A DNA stretch of 64,000 nucleotides from Pseudomonadales bacterium. GTDB taxonomy: Bacteria; Pseudomonadota; Gammaproteobacteria; Pseudomonadales; Pseudohongiellaceae. Location: assembly GCA_024234365.1 (NCBI GenBank), contig JACKOK010000003.1, positions 310,001 through 374,000 of the forward strand, read 5' to 3'. The notes beneath the pieces were generated by a model. That model did no database searches. It had not been told where the DNA came from and worked only from the letters and a program-made list of their open reading frames with translations. Shown in pieces: positions 42,051 through 50,560 of the stretch. Each line of letters begins with the position of its first letter. The stretch's first letter is position 1. Made by a program: the position numbers and the translations under genes.

Positions 42051-43469
42051 ATGCGATTCCTGCTGCCAATGCTGCTTTGCGCGCTGACCTTATATGGCCC
42101 TGTTGCCCGGGCCGAAATACTGGGCCTGCAAGGTGAGGCGAGCCCGGTTCTGGCTGCTCTTGCTGATCTGCTGCACCCCCTGGGAATCGATGTTGCCCAC
42201 AATCTCAATCTGCGTGAACTGGCATCACGGGAGCCTCAGCGTCCCCGCCTTGGTCTGCTTGCCGACATCCCGCCATTGACACTGCCCATGAGTGAGGAGC
42301 TGGATCTTTGGGAAAAAGCCTATGCTGACGGAGAGATCGGTGTGCTTGCTTTGCTGGTGGAGGCCGGCGGCAACTCTTCTTTCCACGACAACTGGCTCGC
42401 CGCGCCGCCGCTGGCCCGTATTCTGCTCAGCTATGAGGCGCAGGACGAAGCCGTGGTGCAGCGCATGCTTCCCGTTCTGGCTGGACGCATGCAGCTGCTG
42501 CATCTTGCCCCCGGTGAGCACGCGGAGGCGGAGCAGGGAGGGCGGCTGTACGCCGTGGCCGGGCAGCGCTGGGTGCTGGATTCGACAGCGGCCAGGGACT
42601 ATCGCAGTGACATTCCCGAGTTTCTCTACCTCGGCGAAAGCCTGCGCCGCAACAGCGCCTCGGTGCTCAATCCGGACAGTCGCGCCAACCGGCGCCTGGC
42701 CTCCTCGGAACCCGCGGTATTCCTCAAGGAGAGCCTTGGCGATGAGTTCGAGGCTTCCACCATTCCCGAAATCATCGTCCCGGGGGGAATCGCCTTTGGA
42801 GAGCCGGCGGTTTTCTCTCAGGCAGGGCTGTCGCTGCTGTTCACGCAGGAGCAGCTTTGGCTGCTGGGTGAAGACGGTGCCCGTTATGTTCTGCCGTCTG
42901 CACCCTTGCCGGTATGGAAGGCCGCCTACGATTTTGCGGTGAGATCATCCCGGATCGCCTCGGATGCCATCGTGGATATTGATGAGCGCGGGCGGGTGCG
43001 TATCTCTGCGGCACTTGCCGATACTGATCTTGCTTATGAGATGGTGCATGTCGATACGCAGCCGTTTCAGTATGTGCGGCGACTGGATGTGCGCAAGAGT
43101 GTCATTATTGACAATCGGGTTCGTTTTGAGACTTCCGGGCAGGCGGCGAATTTCAGCACGGATTACGAGGTGCGGTTTCTGCAGGCAGATCGCATGCGCA
43201 TTGCCCGGACCCGGGCGGCCATCGTGTATCGATATCTGTCAGACGGGGACAGTGTGGCACATATTGATTCCTGGGGGCCGGATGCCTTCAGGCTGGAGGG
43301 GCGAACGGATTTTGAGGGGCTGGGCGCCAGCACTGTCGCCGCCGCGCGTTATGCCGCGTGGATTGCCCTGTTCCGCAAGGTGCATGAAAACGGCTTGCCC
43401 TTTACTTACGGGCGTTACGAGTTTCTCAAACTGGAGAAGGCGGGCAGAACCACTCCCGCCAGAATGTGA
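42051..43469 (+). CDS. Exported protein of unknown function
   Basis: 472 residues with a signal peptide ending PVARA|EI; not recognised. The N-terminal 200 residues are Leu/Ala-rich and helical. The C-terminal 170 residues alternate in a beta-rich pattern (VDIDERGRVRISAALADTDL, VRFETSGQAANFSTDYEVRF). There is no cysteine-rich or catalytic motif. The ATG at 42051 follows AGGAG. The stop TGA overlaps the start region of the following lipoprotein gene, so the two are probably translationally coupled. It probably works with its two exported neighbours. Confidence 0.7.
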   Translation: MRFLLPMLLCALTLYGPVARAEILGLQGEASPVLAALADLLHPLGIDVAHNLNLRELASREPQRPRLGLLADIPPLTLPMSEELDLWEKAYADGEIGVLALLVEAGGNSSFHDNWLAAPPLARILLSYEAQDEAVVQRMLPVLAGRMQLLHLAPGEHAEAEQGGRLYAVAGQRWVLDSTAARDYRSDIPEFLYLGESLRRNSASVLNPDSRANRRLASSEPAVFLKESLGDEFEASTIPEIIVPGGIAFGEPAVFSQAGLSLLFTQEQLWLLGEDGARYVLPSAPLPVWKAAYDFAVRSSRIASDAIVDIDERGRVRISAALADTDLAYEMVHVDTQPFQYVRRLDVRKSVIIDNRVRFETSGQAANFSTDYEVRFLQADRMRIARTRAAIVYRYLSDGDSVAHIDSWGPDAFRLEGRTDFEGLGASTVAAARYAAWIALFRKVHENGLPFTYGRYEFLKLEKAGRTTPARM

Positions 43470-43471
43470 GT

Positions 43472-44668
43472 ATGATGCGAATTGCTATGCCGGTTGGCAG
43501 AATATTGACGACAGTTGTGCTGGGTCTGTTGCTGAGTGCCTGCAATATCATTCGCCTGGATATGAACTTTACCGACGACAGGCGCTACGAAAACCGCATT
43601 CTCAATCAGCAGCAGGACAGCTTTGCGGATGTCGACCCCATGGCTCTGAATCAGGAGATCATTGATTACATCGAGGCGCATGTGCGCAATCGTTCTTCCG
43701 CCACGCGAATCGTCGATCAGCTGCAGAGGCTGTTGTTTGACCCGGAGTTCCTGAACATCGAATACGACGAACAGGTGACGCGCACGGCGATTGCCACCTT
43801 TGAGGATCGCCGTGGAAACTGTCTGTCGGTGGTGAATCTTTATATTGCCATGGCGCGGCATTTCGGGGTGGATGCCCGTTTCCAGACAGTGAAGGTGCGC
43901 CCGAACTGGGATCGCCGAGGCGAAATGCTGGTGCTCAGCCAGCATATCAATGCCATCGGGCGCCTCAGCCAGAATACCCTGTATGTCGTGGACTTTACTC
44001 CGGAAATCACGCTGCAGCAGCTTACGGCGAGCACGATTGATGACCGGGAAGCGCGAGCCCTGTATTTCAATAATCTTGGTGTGGAGGCGCTTATCGTCAA
44101 TGATTATGAAACCGCACAGGCCTATTTCAGGAATGCGCTGTATCTGGACCCGGATCTCTCGATCGCCTGGAATAATATTGCGACTTCCTTCAGCCGCATG
44201 AACGAAAAGGACATTGCCGAGTACGCCTACCGCAAGGCCTATTCTCTGGATCGCAGCAATGCTACGGCTATCAATAATCTGGTGAAGTATTACAACAATA
44301 TCGGCGATATCGAGACGGCCCAGCGCTACAGCAAGGCGATCGAGCGTTTCAATAACAGCAACCCCTACTACCACTACACCCAGGGCAATATTGCCTATGC
44401 CGATGGGAATTATGAGCTGGCGCGGGACAATTATCAGCGGGCGATTGAGCGCAAGAACAGCGAACCGGATTTTTATCTGGCGCTGGGAAAAACCTATGAA
44501 CAGCTTGGCAATGCAGAAGAAGCAACGAGAATGGTGGACGTGGCACGCCTCATCGTGTTGACCATGGGGGATATTTATCTGCCGAGTCGAAACAAGATGC
44601 GCGTTGTGGATGAGAAAAGCATTCTTCGCCCCACCAGTGCCGGCATCAGTATTGAAACCAAACGCTGA
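43472..44668 (+). CDS. Lipoprotein with transglutaminase-like and TPR domains
   Basis: 398 residues. The lipobox LLSAC places the acylated Cys at residue 24. A transglutaminase-like core follows, with an apparent Cys117-His158-Asp174 triad (RRGNCLSVVNLYIAMARHFG, SQHINAIG, YVVDFTPE). From about residue 195 there are five or more TPRs (ARALYFNNLGVEALIVNDYE, PDLSIAWNNIATSF, FYLALGKTYEQLGNAEEA). A GTG at 43466 overlapping the previous stop is an alternative start. The intact triad suggests protease or amide-transfer activity, in contrast to the degenerate neighbour at 40.4 kb. Third gene of the cluster. Confidence 0.78.
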   Translation: MMRIAMPVGRILTTVVLGLLLSACNIIRLDMNFTDDRRYENRILNQQQDSFADVDPMALNQEIIDYIEAHVRNRSSATRIVDQLQRLLFDPEFLNIEYDEQVTRTAIATFEDRRGNCLSVVNLYIAMARHFGVDARFQTVKVRPNWDRRGEMLVLSQHINAIGRLSQNTLYVVDFTPEITLQQLTASTIDDREARALYFNNLGVEALIVNDYETAQAYFRNALYLDPDLSIAWNNIATSFSRMNEKDIAEYAYRKAYSLDRSNATAINNLVKYYNNIGDIETAQRYSKAIERFNNSNPYYHYTQGNIAYADGNYELARDNYQRAIERKNSEPDFYLALGKTYEQLGNAEEATRMVDVARLIVLTMGDIYLPSRNKMRVVDEKSILRPTSAGISIETKR

Positions 44669-46558
44669 TCACGCTGTGTGGAAAACCATCTCGACCGGCA
44701 GCGCTGTCAGCAGCTCACGGGCGGCGTTCAGCTGCTTCTCATCGTTTGCCGTGACTTGCATCAACAGCCCCTTCTGCTTGTCCTGGCATCCCGCAACCGT
44801 GGCTTTGATGCCGTGCTCCTGCAACATCTCCCTCAGCACCCGCTCAGTAATGAGCTGACGCAGGGCAGGGCGGAAGATTTTGCCGACCGCTGTCAGTGGC
44901 ATGGCGTCGATGAACTCGATGCGCTTGGGAATGGCCGCACGTTCTGTCATGTGCTCTTCCGCAAAGGCCTGTAATTGTCCGGCGCTGCAGGCGTGCCCCT
45001 GTTTCAGCACGACAAAGGCCATGGGCAGCTCACCCGCATAGGCGTCAGGCATGCCGATGGCGATGCAGGCGGCCACGGCAGGGTGGGCGCTCAGGCACTC
45101 CTCGATAATGGCCGGGTCAATATTGTGTCCTCCGCGAATGATCAGGTCCTTGGCGCGCCCGGAAAGATACAGAAAACCCTGCTCGTCCAGATAACCCAGA
45201 TCACCCGTATTGAACCAGTCCCCGTCCACCCAGGCGGTGGCATTGTCGGCCTCGGCCTTGTAAGCAGTGAACACCTGCGGCCCCTTTACCAGAATGACGC
45301 CGCTTTCCAGGGGCGGACATTCCCTGCTCACGTTGCCATCGCTGAGATGAACGATGCGGACACCGGAGTAGGGCAGGCGAATGCCGACACTGCCGGGGGG
45401 CTGGTAGCTGGGTGCGCGCGCAATCAAAGCGGTGGTTTCCGTCATGCCATAGCCATTGGAAACGGCAACATCAAATGTCGCTTCAAAATGCTGTTCAAAG
45501 CCGGGAGACAGGGGGGCGGCACCGGAGTTGATGCTCTTCAGTGAACGGATGTCCGCGTCTCCCACGGGTATTTGTGACAAGGCCATGAGCACGGTTGGCA
45601 CCGCTGAAAAGCTGCGGACACGGAAGCGTTCGATGTGATACCAGAAGTTCTTCATGCCTTCCGTGCTACGGAAGCCCGCCGGTGTCAGCAACACAACGCG
45701 GTGGCCGATGGCAAAGGCGGCAATGCCCTGAATGATCACGCCGTAGATATGAAATAGTGGCAGGCCGCACAGGATGGTGTGGCGGGGCAGGTGAGCGGTG
45801 TACACGCGCATCAGCTGCCCGAGGAAGGCCATATTGCCATGGCTCAGTTGCGCGATTTTGGGGTGCCCCGTGGTGCCCCCCGTGTGGAAACTGGCGGCGA
45901 TCTGGCTGGCGGCGAACTGCCTGCCGCTGATCAGATGCTCTGCGCTGTGCTGCGTAATGGCTTCGTTGTAGTTCAACACACGAATGTTCGGGTGTGCGGG
46001 GAGAGAGGCATCATCCTGCGTGAAAAGCGCCTGGCTCACGAACAGCACCGTGTGTATGCGTGCCAGGCGCGGCAGCATGCTTTGTACTTTCTCCCACAGA
46101 TTGCTGTGGGCGGAGGGGGCAAGGCAGATCAACACCTCGGACTGCGCGGCCTCGATGATATCGGCGATGTGGTCGGCTTCCAGCAGGGGATTGATCGGAT
46201 TGACGATGCCGGCGGCCTGCGTGCCCCAGATAATCGGATGGCTTTGGAGCAGGGTGGGCAGCAGCACGGAAACGGTGGTGCCCGGCCTCACACCCAGGCT
46301 GTGCAGGAGGTTGGCCGTCTGTGTGATACGCCCGGCCAGTTCGCGGAAGCTGAGGCGCTGGGTCGGTTCATCACGGTGTCCGCCAAGGAGAAATTCAATC
46401 GCGGTGTCATCGCCAAACAGTCTGGCGCTCTGCTGGAAGAGCGCGTAGGAGTTGCTGTGGGGGAACTGTTGCGCCAGGGGCTGCTGTTCAAAGGCTTCGA
46501 TATCGGCCAGGCTTTCGAGAATGGGAGCCTCTGCAGATGGCTTGCACGGATCGGTCAC
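44669..46558 (-). CDS. Acyl-CoA synthetase (AMP-forming)
   Basis: ANL-superfamily ligase of 629 residues that activates a carboxylic acid to its CoA thioester through an acyl-adenylate. Motifs: A3 SFHTGGTTGHPKIA, A5 VSNGYGMTETTALIA, A7 WFNTGDLGYLDEQGFLYLSGR, A8 KDLIIRGGHNIDPAIIEE and the C-terminal lysine in LTAVGKIFRPALR. The start is GTG at 46558; AGGGGGG lies about 12 bases upstream. The extra 70-residue C-terminus after the A10 lysine (LLMQVTANDEKQLNAARELL) resembles a small ferredoxin-like fold. Convergent with the lipoprotein gene with no gap. Chain length unknown. Confidence 0.92.
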   Translation of the reverse strand: MTDPCKPSAEAPILESLADIEAFEQQPLAQQFPHSNSYALFQQSARLFGDDTAIEFLLGGHRDEPTQRLSFRELAGRITQTANLLHSLGVRPGTTVSVLLPTLLQSHPIIWGTQAAGIVNPINPLLEADHIADIIEAAQSEVLICLAPSAHSNLWEKVQSMLPRLARIHTVLFVSQALFTQDDASLPAHPNIRVLNYNEAITQHSAEHLISGRQFAASQIAASFHTGGTTGHPKIAQLSHGNMAFLGQLMRVYTAHLPRHTILCGLPLFHIYGVIIQGIAAFAIGHRVVLLTPAGFRSTEGMKNFWYHIERFRVRSFSAVPTVLMALSQIPVGDADIRSLKSINSGAAPLSPGFEQHFEATFDVAVSNGYGMTETTALIARAPSYQPPGSVGIRLPYSGVRIVHLSDGNVSRECPPLESGVILVKGPQVFTAYKAEADNATAWVDGDWFNTGDLGYLDEQGFLYLSGRAKDLIIRGGHNIDPAIIEECLSAHPAVAACIAIGMPDAYAGELPMAFVVLKQGHACSAGQLQAFAEEHMTERAAIPKRIEFIDAMPLTAVGKIFRPALRQLITERVLREMLQEHGIKATVAGCQDKQKGLLMQVTANDEKQLNAARELLTALPVEMVFHTA

Positions 46559-46826
46559 GATGCGCTTAATCCCCCCCTACTTATCGATGGGCCTGGTGTC
46601 CAGTCTGGCAGTGGTGTGTTCCCTGTGTTTGCAGCATTGCAGCTTATATCACCTCAACCGGCGGGATGCCAGTGCGTACAGGCTGGCTATCTGACGCGCG
46701 ATAACGCAGAATTAGCGCCCCAGGCATCCTGTATGCCGATGAACCAGGCAGGCCGGTATTCCGGTCCAAGATCAGGTCAAACCTGACGCTATTGATTCTT
46801 ATCAGACAACCGAACGGAGTTTTATT

Positions 46827-47258
46827 ATGAGCAAGCGTTTCATCAAGGTGCTGGGCACGGCTGCCCTGTTGGTGGGTTCCTCCCTGTTGCACGCCCAGCA
46901 AGCGGAGAAGACTGCCTCTCCCAGCGGAGCCCAGGCCTATATCGTGTCGCCCGCCAATGGTGCGACAGTAGGCAGCACCTTCACCGTAGTATTCGGCCTG
47001 AAAGGCATGGGCGTGGCTCCTGCGGGCGTGCAGGCCAACAACACCGGGCACCACCACCTGCTGGTGGATGGCGTGCAGCTGCCGGACCTGAACATTCCGC
47101 TCGGCAGCAATGTCTCCCATTTCGGCGGTGGCCAGACCGAAACTTCCCTGACCCTGACCCCCGGTCAGCATACCCTGCAACTGATCCTCGGTGATCACCT
47201 GCATATTCCTCATAACCCGGCCGTGGTATCCGAAAAGATCACCATCAACGTTCAGTAA
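46827..47258 (+). CDS. Exported DUF4399-type protein
   Basis: 143 residues with a signal peptide ending LLHAQ|QA, followed by the DUF4399 domain: AYIVSPANGATVGSTFTVVF, GHHHLLVDG, TLTPGQHTLQLILGDHLHIP and ITINVQ. Clustered histidines (GHHHL, GDHLHIPH) suggest metal contact. The beta-sandwich is of unknown function. Only 2 bp separate it from the next gene, so co-transcription is likely. Confidence 0.85.
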   Translation: MSKRFIKVLGTAALLVGSSLLHAQQAEKTASPSGAQAYIVSPANGATVGSTFTVVFGLKGMGVAPAGVQANNTGHHHLLVDGVQLPDLNIPLGSNVSHFGGGQTETSLTLTPGQHTLQLILGDHLHIPHNPAVVSEKITINVQ

Positions 47259-47260
47259 CG

Positions 47261-48277
47261 GTGGATGAACTAAGCCTCAGTGTGCTCGACCAGTCGCCGA
47301 TTCGCAGTGGCGGAACGGCGGCGCAGGCACTGTCCGAGACAGTGGCCCTGGCCGGATACACCGAGGCGCTGGGTTACCATCGCTATTGGATTGCCGAGCA
47401 TCATGGCTCGGACAGTTTTGCCGGTTGTGCGCCGGAAGTGCTGCTGGCACGTCTGGGGGCACATACCCGCCATATGCGCATCGGCTCTGGCGGGGTCATG
47501 CTGACCCACTACAGCCCCTACAAGGTCGCCGAAAATTTTCTGCTGCTACAGACCCTCTATCCGGAACGGGTAGATCTGGGCCTGGGGCGTGCGCCGGGCA
47601 GCGATGGTCTTACCGCACAGGCGCTGGCCTATGGTTCTCCTATCGGCGTGGAGTATTTCCGCAGCAAACTTGCCGATCTGATGGCCTTCGTGCGTGGCCA
47701 GCCTGCTGCCACTCCCGCTTTTCGTCAGGTGAAGGCCACCCCGCAGGTATCCGTAGCTCCCGAGCTGTGGTTGCTGGGCTCCAGCGAGCAGAGTGCCATC
47801 TGGGCCGGTGAAATGGGGCTGCGCTATTCGGTGGCTCATTTCCTGAATCCCCACCACAGCCACGACCTGGCGCAGATATACCGGGAGCATTTTGTGCCCT
47901 CGGAGCTGCTTGCCGAGCCGCAGATCAATGTCGGGGTATTTGTGCTGTGCGCACCCACCCGGGAGGAGGCTGAAGACCTGGCCCTGACCCGCGATGTCTG
48001 GCGTCTGGGGCTGGAGCGGGGCGAGCCTGGCCCGATGCCTTCCGTGGCAGAAGCCAGGGCCTACCCGCTGACAGACTCAGAGCGTGAGCTGATACAGCAG
48101 CGTCGTCGTCACGCCATCTGCGGAACCCCTGCCGAGGTGGGAGAATTGCTGCGCGCACTGGCTGCCCGGCATGGTTCACGGGAGCTGGTGGTGATTTCCA
48201 ATTGCCATGACTTCAGTGTGCGCAGGCGCTCCTACGCCTTGCTGGCGCAGGAGTTCGGATTGCAGCCGAGAGGTTAG
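47261..48277 (+). CDS. LLM-class flavin-dependent oxidoreductase
   Basis: Luciferase-like monooxygenase of the MsnO8 group, 338 residues, F420/FMN TIM barrel. Motifs: LSVLDQSPIRSGGTAAQAL, GYHRYWIAEHHGSDSFAGCAPEVL in part, RIGSGGVMLTHYSPYKVAE and RVDLGLGRAPGSDG. The start is GTG at 47261, 2 bp after the DUF4399 gene. The TAG stop (48275-48277) overlaps the outer bases of a repeat element, so the present C-terminus may have been set by that insertion. Substrate unknown. Confidence 0.88.
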   Translation: MDELSLSVLDQSPIRSGGTAAQALSETVALAGYTEALGYHRYWIAEHHGSDSFAGCAPEVLLARLGAHTRHMRIGSGGVMLTHYSPYKVAENFLLLQTLYPERVDLGLGRAPGSDGLTAQALAYGSPIGVEYFRSKLADLMAFVRGQPAATPAFRQVKATPQVSVAPELWLLGSSEQSAIWAGEMGLRYSVAHFLNPHHSHDLAQIYREHFVPSELLAEPQINVGVFVLCAPTREEAEDLALTRDVWRLGLERGEPGPMPSVAEARAYPLTDSERELIQQRRRHAICGTPAEVGELLRALAARHGSRELVVISNCHDFSVRRRSYALLAQEFGLQPRG

Positions 48278-48427
48278 GGCCTGTTCACACTACTTGGATT
48301 GTCACTGAAATTCCACCAATTGAGGCGTGAGGAGAGAGGTTTGGTGATTCCAAATGAACGACGAACAACGAAAAGTGGTGGAATTTCAGTGACAACAGTG
48401 ACAATCCAAGTAGTGTGAACAGGCCCT
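48276..48427. repeat. Terminal-inverted-repeat element, copy 3 (152 bp)
   Basis: Perfect 32-bp terminal inverted repeats: left begins AGGGCCTGTTCACACTACTT, right is its exact complement. Just inside, GTCACTGAAATTCCACC and its complement form a second inverted pair. The outer bases give TA at both borders (TAGGGCC...GGCCCTA), which could be a target duplication or part of the repeat. It sits between two convergent genes and could act as a bidirectional terminator. Confidence 0.87.
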
Positions 48428-48433
48428 AGGTGT

Positions 48434-49423
48434 TCAGGTACTGCGCTGTACCGAGAAGCGTGCCATGTCTTCCAGCGCGCGGCGATAGGGAGTGTCTTTG
48501 AGTGAGGCGATCAGGGCCAGCGCCTTGTCTGCCTCGGCATTGGCCAGTTGCCGGGTATAGTCCAGGCTGCCACTTGCCTGAATGATGGCGATGACATCCT
48601 GCAGCATGCGCGGATCAAGCGTGCTCTTGTCATCTTTCGCGGCACTTTCGATGCAGCGTTTGATGAGCGCGGAATCTTCTGCCGAGCCGGTGCGCATGGC
48701 ATGGATCAGGGGAAGAGTCGGCTTGCCTTCGGCGAGGTCGTCACCAATGTTCTTGCCCATGGCCGAGGCATCGCCCTCGTAGTCGAGCACGTCATCGATC
48801 AGCTGGAAGGCCAGGCCGATGTGCATGCCGATATCGCCCAGCATTTTTTGTTGTTCCGCAGAAGCGCCGGCCAGAATGGCGCCACAGGCTGCGGCTGCCT
48901 GGAACAGAATGGCGGTCTTGTGGCGGATGACCGCCATATAGCTTTCCTGGGTCGCGGCACTGTTGTTCTTGTTGATCAGTTGCAGTACCTCGCCCTCGGC
49001 AATGCGGTTTGTGGTGTCGGCCATGATGCGCATGATGTCCATGCTGCCGATGGAAACCAGAACCTGAAATGCGCGGGAATAGATGAAGTCGCCCACCAGT
49101 ACGCTGGAGGGATTGCTCCACTGCTCGTTCGCCGTCGGGCGCCCGCGACGCATGGAGGACATGTCCACGACATCGTCGTGCAGCAGGGTAGCGGTATGAA
49201 TGAATTCGATTACGGACGCCAGGTCGATGTGCTGGGAGCCTTCATAACCGCAGCTGCGGGCACTGAGCAGCACCAGAACGGGGCGCATGCGTTTGCCGCC
49301 GGCATCGATGATGTAGTGGCCAATGCTCTCGACCAGTGCAACATCAGAGTACAGTTTGTCGACAATGAACTGGTTGACGGCGTCAAAATCTGCCGCAACG
49401 ACGGCGCGGATATCTTTATACAT
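48434..49423 (-). CDS. ispB: All-trans polyprenyl (octaprenyl-type) diphosphate synthase
   Basis: Trans-prenyltransferase of 329 residues making the ubiquinone side chain. Both aspartate-rich motifs are present: LLHDDVVD (first, DDxxD) and LIDDVLD (second), plus GGKRMRPVLVLLSA and GKNIGDDLAEGKPTLP. It is divergent from rplU-rpmA, the order found in Pseudomonas and E. coli. The chain length (C40 or C45) cannot be read directly. The upstream frame starts at ATG 49423. Confidence 0.94.
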   Translation of the reverse strand: MYKDIRAVVAADFDAVNQFIVDKLYSDVALVESIGHYIIDAGGKRMRPVLVLLSARSCGYEGSQHIDLASVIEFIHTATLLHDDVVDMSSMRRGRPTANEQWSNPSSVLVGDFIYSRAFQVLVSIGSMDIMRIMADTTNRIAEGEVLQLINKNNSAATQESYMAVIRHKTAILFQAAAACGAILAGASAEQQKMLGDIGMHIGLAFQLIDDVLDYEGDASAMGKNIGDDLAEGKPTLPLIHAMRTGSAEDSALIKRCIESAAKDDKSTLDPRMLQDVIAIIQASGSLDYTRQLANAEADKALALIASLKDTPYRRALEDMARFSVQRST

Positions 49424-49809
49424 GGGTTACCGTAGACGATTTTGCTGGTTTGGACGGCTGTGTGTCATGCGCTTATGGCCTGTTTACGCTCTTGTGCCGA
49501 GGCGCGAATTCACGCTGCTGTGTGTCCGCGTCCTGCACAAAACACAGCGTACTCCCGAAAAAGCCGGGAAAAAACGACATATATCAAGATGTACAGGGCA
49601 AAGTGAGCCTGCATGCTAGGGGCGAAGACACAGACTGTCAAGACAGCGGCGCGTATACTCCGGCCCTGAGCGAAGGGTTGGAAAAGTATGAGATTTTCCA
49701 ATATTCAGGCTTGCCTGCGCTGACTGCTTCCCGTAAAATGCCCGCCCCTATAGGCACTGCTGGGCAGTGCGGTAAAGAATTTGAACTTATACCCATTCGG
49801 GAGTGAGAT
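49424..49809. other. 386-bp divergent region between ispB and rplU
   Basis: Holds the rplU promoter and leader hairpin (listed separately) and AT-rich stretches. A further TATACT at 49654-49659 could be a -10 but has no good -35. No gene is supported in it. Confidence 0.5.
49711..49770 (+). promoter_or_regulatory. rplU promoter and leader hairpin
   Basis: TTGCCT at 49711-49716, a 17-bp spacer and TAAAAT at 49734-49739. In the leader, GCACTGC (49754-49760) and GCAGTGC (49764-49770) form a perfect 7-bp stem with a 3-base loop, 39 bp before the rplU ATG. This may be an autoregulatory ribosomal-protein leader; no known family is matched. Confidence 0.6.
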
Positions 49810-50121
49810 ATGTACGCGGTAATCGAAAGTGGTGGCAAGCAACACCGGGTTGTAGAGGGCGAAATCCTCAAGCTCGAAAAGCTGGAAGCTGCCACAGGTG
49901 AAGAAGTCAGTTTTGACAAGGTGCTCATGGTTGGTGAGGGCGAATCCGTCAAGATTGGTGCGCCTTATGTGGAAGGCAGCAAAGTGACTGCAGAAGTGGT
50001 ATCTCAGGGCCGTGCCAAAAAGGTCACCATCCTGAAGTTCCGTCGCCGCAAGCACCACATGAAGCACCAGGGCCACAGACAGTGGTATACAGAAGTCAAG
50101 ATCACAGGAATTTCAGCCTAA
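49810..50121 (+). CDS. rplU: 50S ribosomal protein L21
   Basis: 103 residues, full length for bL21: MYAVIESGGKQHRVVEGEIL at the N-terminus and the RNA-binding KFRRRKHHMKHQGHRQWYTE near the C-terminus. First gene of rplU-rpmA, 30 bp before rpmA. Confidence 0.98.
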   Translation: MYAVIESGGKQHRVVEGEILKLEKLEAATGEEVSFDKVLMVGEGESVKIGAPYVEGSKVTAEVVSQGRAKKVTILKFRRRKHHMKHQGHRQWYTEVKITGISA

Positions 50122-50151
50122 GCCCCGGCTTGGACTGGCAGGAGATAACAC

Positions 50152-50409
50152 ATGGCTCATAAAAAAGCAGGTGGTAGTACCAGTAACGGCCGCGAGTCGC
50201 ATTCCAAGCGTCTGGGTGTCAAGCGTTTTGGTGGTGAGAATGTTCTTGCCGGCAATATCATCGTGCGTCAGCGCGGTACGCATTTCCACCCGGGTGAAAA
50301 TGTCGGCCTGGGCAAGGATCACACGATCTTCGCAACAGCCAACGGTACGGTGAAGTTTGAAGTAAAAGGCCCGCAGCGCAGAAAGTACATCAGTATTGTC
50401 ACTGCCTGA
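50152..50409 (+). CDS. rpmA: 50S ribosomal protein L27
   Basis: 85 residues, full length for bL27: MAHKKAGGSTSNGRESHSKR, LGVKRFGGENVLAGNIIVRQ and RGTHFHPGENVGLGKDHTIF. The N-terminal tail reaches the peptidyl-transferase centre; no cleavable leader is present, as expected in proteobacteria. A terminator follows. Confidence 0.98.
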   Translation: MAHKKAGGSTSNGRESHSKRLGVKRFGGENVLAGNIIVRQRGTHFHPGENVGLGKDHTIFATANGTVKFEVKGPQRRKYISIVTA

Positions 50410-50464
50410 TTCCGGTGTCCTGACTTCATTCCACAGCGGTACGCCAATGATGGAATGACAGAAG

Positions 50465-50491
50465 AGCCTCGTCCTGTGACGGGGCTTTTTT
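50465..50491 (+). terminator. Terminator after rpmA
   Basis: AGCCTCGTC (50465-50473) pairs with GACGGGGCT (50478-50486), one mismatch, then a T-run. Some read-through to obgE is possible. Confidence 0.8.
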
Positions 50492-50560
50492 ATATGGGAA
50501 GGTTTTCCATGGCCGAGGGGCCGAGCAGGAGCGAAACGGCCTGCCAATGGGTGGATCAGC

